Positions 60,349 through 64,000 of a DNA stretch of 64,000 nucleotides are shown in pieces (position 1 is the stretch's first letter; each line of letters begins with the position of its first letter). The translations under genes and the position numbers were made by a program. The notes beneath the pieces are model-generated. The model had not been told where the DNA came from. It saw only the letters and a list, made by a program, of their open reading frames with translations, and searched no databases. This stretch comes from Anarhynchus alexandrinus (taxonomy: Eukaryota > Chordata > Aves > Charadriiformes > Charadriidae): NCBI GenBank assembly GCA_008711295.1, contig VUYV01000120.1, positions 111,989 to 175,988 of the forward strand, written 5' to 3'.

Positions 60349-61175
60349 ACCCGGGCAGAGTGAGAACGGCTGGGTGGGATGGCTGCACAGCCTGCTTACG
60401 GGGGTATGGCTTTTGGAGTCTGGTGCTTGTTTTAATTCAGCTTTTCTAGATTTTCAGAGGCTGATAAATCAAGGTATTGAGGAAAGAAAGTAGAGAAACT
60501 GGCTTTTTTTTTTTTTTTTTAGTTGCTTAATTATTGAAAGTTGATGCCTGTTTCCTTGGATTTCAATATAAGCATGTAACTGTTAGATTGAGATCAATGT
60601 TTGCTTAACATTAGTCATTATTTACCTTCTGCTTTAGGAGAACTTCCTGTTAGACCTCAGTTCTTATCAAACTGGCTATTGATAGAAATTACAGCTGCTT
60701 GCTTTTCTTTGGTTATACCCAGCACTTGCTTCAGGAAATCATGAAGCATGATTACATTATACTATCAGTGTGTTTACACTTTTTAATTGTTCTTTTGTAT
60801 AAGTAACCTGTATCCTCTTGGAATATGCACACAATATAACCTGAATGCAGAGGTGGGTTTTAGAGCACTTTGCAGTGCACTATGTGCTTCATATTAGAAG
60901 TTTTGCTGCCAAGACAAAATCTGCAAAATTATTTTGCGTAGGAGATTTGCAGTGCTTTAGAAAACTTCTACTGACTGTATCTGGAGTTTAAATCTTTCCA
61001 ACCTCTGAAAATGTGGCTATGCTGCAGAGAAATTCAGAATTAGTATGAATATTCAGCAAACAAATCTGAATTAAATGCTAAGCAACATATCAAAAAAAAC
61101 CAAACCACAATAGTTGAAGGAAAATTGAAGCTACAAGGAATGTAGTTGCTCATTTCAGCTGAATATTAGGAAATA
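60349..61175. other. unique sequence, nothing recognised
   Basis: No gene or interspersed repeat recognised. A T17 run lies at 60504-60520. Confidence 0.55.
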
Positions 61176-61554
61176 TTGCTGGGACTCTTTAGCCTGGAGA
61201 AGAGAAGGCTGTGGGGAGACCTTATTATTGCTTACAAGTATCTGAAGGGTGGGTTGATGGAGGATGGAGCCAGACTCTTTTCAGTGGTGTGACAGGACAA
61301 GGGGCAATGGGCACAAGTTGGTACATAGGAAGTTCCGTTCAAATACAAGAAAAAACTTCTTTACAGTTAGGGTGACAGAGCACTGGAACAGGCTGCCCAG
61401 GGAGGTTGTGGAGTCTCCTTCTCTGGAGATTTTCAAGACCCGCCTGGATGCAGTCCTGAGTAATGTGCTCTAGGCAATCCTGCTTTGGCAGGGGAGTTAG
61501 ACTAGATGATCTCTAGAGGTCCCTTCCAACTCTGAAGACTCCATGATTCCATGA
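61176..61554 (+). mobile_element. CR1 LINE 3' end (sense), moderately young
   Basis: The end of ORF2 and the 3' UTR are clear: 'tagcctggagaagagaaggc', 'ggggagaccttattattgct', 'gacaggacaaggggcaatgg', 'cactggaacaggctgcccag', then 'gactagatgatctctagagg', 'tcccttccaactctga' and a tail 'ccatgattccatga'. The plus-strand frame 61264-61473 encodes '[10 protein letters not shown]', '[20 protein letters not shown]' and 'LDAVLSNVL', but the preceding part is in another frame, so ORF2 is broken near 61290. The tail is the same type as at 47619-47686 and differs from the 11-kb and 27-kb copies. Confidence 0.96.
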
Positions 61555-62309
61555 AAAATAACACCAATTTATAGTAGTCAATGGATCATGGGACACAGGC
61601 AAATCGTATCATACTGATTTCAGAACAGAAATCTGAATTTTTTACTAAGAAGCCCTTCTTCATTGCTGGGCTGGTAAAGTTAGGATTTGTCATACATCAA
61701 TGGTGATAATATAGTGCCATATCTGCAGACATATCTAACAAATCAATTGAAACACTTTTCAGTACCTTAAGAACATTCAGTTTTCCCAACTCAGAATGAT
61801 CTGATTCCTGCTTGATTAACTATAATCTTGATTTCTACTTGAAATGACTCTTTTTTTAGGAAATGTCACCCAACTTGTTAAATAAAGTTCACTAAATTTC
61901 ATCAGCATTCTCTCATACCATAAAAAAAAAAATCACTAGCATTTTTGTCCTGCAGTTGTTTCCTGTTTTTATTTCTTCATCACAAGAAGCAATCTTGTAT
62001 TTTCAAATAATCTCCAAGTGTCAGCCACTACTTTTATTTCCTCTTTTATATGATTTCATAATTTCATTCTGTATTTGCTTCCCAGTCTGCTAATTTAACT
62101 TGTTCTCTTTCACTGTTAGGCTGTACAGATCAGACTGCTGCTCTAATTGCTCCCTAAGTCATTTCCCCTCTATATATTTGACTGTTGGTTTCTCTTCTAT
62201 TTCTCATGTTTGAGTAATATCTTTCAAACTGCCACTACTGAAGTTTTTCATGCAGGACTTATAAAAGGACTGAAACATGAAACGGCTGCTTAACTATATA
62301 GGTTTGTAG
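61555..62309. other. unique sequence, nothing recognised
   Basis: AT-rich unique sequence between two CR1 remnants. No gene recognised. Confidence 0.55.
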
Positions 62310-63702
62310 CCTAAAATCAGGTTTGGTGCAAGGAGAACAAAAGATAGCAAATGTTACAACCATTTGTAGACAAGGCTGCAAAGATGTTCCTGTAAACCAC
62401 AGGCCAGCAAGTCTGTCTTCCATAGAGGCACATTAGGAAAGTGTAAACAAGAATATAATTAGTTGGGACGTTCAAAAATGTGATGCAGCTTTTGCAGAGG
62501 GAAGTCTCATCTCTCAAAAATTACAGCGTACCTGGACATTCAAAAAGCTTTTTCACAAATGTCTTCATTAAAGCCTCCAGAGAAATAAAGAAATAAAACT
62601 CTAGTGGGATGAAAAGTGGAGTCCTATCGTTGATAAATAACTGTTTAACAAGAATAGAAGAAAAGTCTAGGTATCAATATTCAGTTTTCAAAATGGAAGC
62701 AGATCTCTGCTCAGAAGGGTCTCTGAGGCTCTTTGCTGACACCTGTGCGTTTCAACAGTCATAAACAATATAAGAAAAGAGATAAATAAATAGGTAACAT
62801 TGCCTTAGGACAGAGAAGTATTCAGGATAGACATCTGTAAACATGACTGCGATGAACTGTTGAAGAATCTCATATTACTGAACAAAAAAGTAAAAAAAAT
62901 TAGATGAGATTCAGTGGTGACAAATGCAAAGTAACGCATGTGGGAAAAGATAGCTGTAACTACAGCCAGCCATTGAAGAGCTCCAAGACAGCCACCAAGG
63001 GTTGCTGAAAATATCAGTACAGTGTCAATAGCAAGTAAAAAGACACACAGCAATTCCTGTGAAAAAGAAAGCAAAGCACAACGCATCAGTATGTCCTGCA
63101 GAAATTCAAAGTACTTTTGCATTGCAAATACTGTATATAGTTCTGGTCCTGCTCCTTTATCTTTGAAAGACTATTAAGGTAGAAAAGAAACAAGAAAGGT
63201 AATAGGGCTGGTTAGAAGTATGTCTTAGACTGAAAACTAGAGATTAAATGTGATAGACTTCCTCAGACTGGGGAAGAAATGAAAAAGAAGGAAATAATAG
63301 AAGTCTGTAAAATCAGAAGGGGGAAGGTGAAGGGAGAATGTGCGTGGAGAGTGATGATTGCTACAGCTAACTGCAAGAAGTTGGAAGCTTGAAATGAATT
63401 GTCAGGCAGCAGGTTAGACAAAGACTTCTTTTCCAGAAAGCATAATTACATTGTGGAACTTACTGCCTCAGGTTTAATGGAGACCAGCAGTATACATGAT
63501 TTGAAAAGGGAATTGACAATATTGATGATCAAATTGTTAAATGTAATATCCTCAAAGCCTCTAAACTGCTGATTTCTGCGAGCTGGGAGCATATTCCAGA
63601 GAAAGATCACTCTGTTCATATCTTCTTCCCTATTCACTCTTGCTTACATTTCTTATATTCACTGCCAAAGACAGTGGTCTGACCCAGTATGGCGATTCTG
63701 TG
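62310..63702 (+). mobile_element. ancient CR1 LINE of reptile-type lineage (sense), about 1.4 kb
   Basis: Segments of the CR1 reverse transcriptase and 3' region follow in order: 'aaaccacaggccagcaagtc' (62395; the 'YRPVSL' region), 'gtacctggacattcaaaaag' (62529; 'YLDFxKAF'), 'tgacaaatgcaaagtaacgc' (62918; 'DKCKVMH'), 'gtatatagttctggtcctgc' (63132; 'QFW' region), 'ggcagcaggttagacaaaga' (63405), 'attgtggaacttactgcctc' (63450) and the diagnostic 3' end 'ggtctgacccagtatggcga' (63676). That terminal phrase is typical of a CR1 lineage well known from turtles and crocodilians. Frames are broken throughout; the minus-strand frame 62805-63122 is antisense to it. Confidence 0.88.
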
Positions 63703-63908
63703 TCCTTGCAGCTTGATCCTGTTCACCCAAGGTCTCTAACCCCAGGGCAGCTGGCACCCCTCAGCTGGCAGCTAGAATGGGGATGACCACGCCTGCAGTA
63801 GGTGGAAAGCAAAAATATGGCAATTGCTTCTAAACCCATCACTTTTTCTGTAAGAAAAGCCAAGCAACTAGGAAGGCTTAGTTACACAACCGTAGTATGC
63901 ATTTGGAT
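63703..63908. other. spacer between two CR1 remnants
   Basis: About 200 bp of sequence without a recognised feature, between the end of one CR1 and the start of homology to the next. Confidence 0.5.
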
Positions 63909-64000
63909 GGTTTATTTGAGGATGGCAATACCAAGAGCTCAAACTTGCCCCTCAGCAAGTTTGCTGCTGATACCAAGCTGTTTGGCGAGGTAGACATGCT
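63909..64000 (+). mobile_element. CR1 LINE, ORF2 reverse transcriptase region, runs off window
   Basis: 'ccctcagcaagtttgctgct' and 'gataccaagctgtttgg' match the CR1 ORF2 segment that encodes 'LSKFADDTKL', where ADD is the reverse transcriptase catalytic motif. In this copy the 'gatgac' of the motif reads 'gctgatacc' with 'gctgct' before it, so the motif appears damaged. The sequence starts with ORF2-like 'ggtttatttgaggatggcaa' and continues beyond 64000, so length and integrity are unknown. Confidence 0.85.

Overview
This window looks like vertebrate, almost certainly avian, nuclear DNA with no recognisable host gene. The evidence is a dense scatter of CR1 (chicken repeat 1) LINE fragments, young ones ending in the avian CR1 tail (tandem ATTCTATG-type 8-mers after 'ggtcccttccaac'), plus an ERVL-type LTR of the common avian 'TGTCCTGGTTT' class, microsatellites, and otherwise AT-rich unique sequence. 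I found no open reading frame with a recognisable cellular domain, no intact tRNA or rRNA gene, no CRISPR array and no bacterial gene organisation. Most open frames are under 130 codons, begin at arbitrary positions and overlap frames on the other strand, as expected by chance. The window is best read as intergenic sequence or part of a very long intron; sequence alone cannot separate the two.

Layout. 1-7.9 kb: unique sequence with a G20 run at the edge, an old antisense CR1 trace (about 840-1090), a degraded ancient repeat (about 2690-3000), a CR1 tail fragment (3760-3968) and a C-rich, potential G-quadruplex tract (6871-6899). 7.9-9.8 kb: one long, heavily decayed sense CR1. 11.1-11.85 kb: two younger CR1 copies in opposite orientation, forming an inverted repeat. 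16.1-16.7 kb: an antisense solo-LTR-like element that still has many CpGs. 17.2 kb: a (GTTTT)7 tract. 26.95-27.43 kb: a young antisense CR1 whose ORF2 tail is still in frame. 28.4 kb: a CTATG repeat. 29.8-30.5 kb: an old CR1. 31.2-31.67 kb: a recent local tandem duplication. 33.2-33.6 kb: an old CR1. 34.97-35.15 kb: a truncated CR1. 43.0-44.1 kb: an old antisense CR1 from a lineage also common in turtles and crocodilians. 44.95-45.7 kb: an ERVL LTR. 47.6 kb: a CR1 tail. 54.0-54.4 kb: two pyrimidine pentanucleotide arrays. 58.8 kb: a short CR1 trace. 60.3 kb: a G-quadruplex candidate. 61.2-61.55 kb: a CR1. 62.3-63.7 kb: an old CR1. From 63.9 kb another CR1 runs off the end.

The main content is therefore a layered record of retrotransposition (at least fourteen CR1 remnants of several ages and two LTRs) and local repeat dynamics. 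I found no multi-gene system and nothing that supports a new biological system. The observations most worth following are the 252/220-bp tandem duplication, the CpG-rich LTR, the inverted CR1 pair and the prominence of pentanucleotide repeats. All repeat assignments rest on recall of family consensus features, not on a database search.
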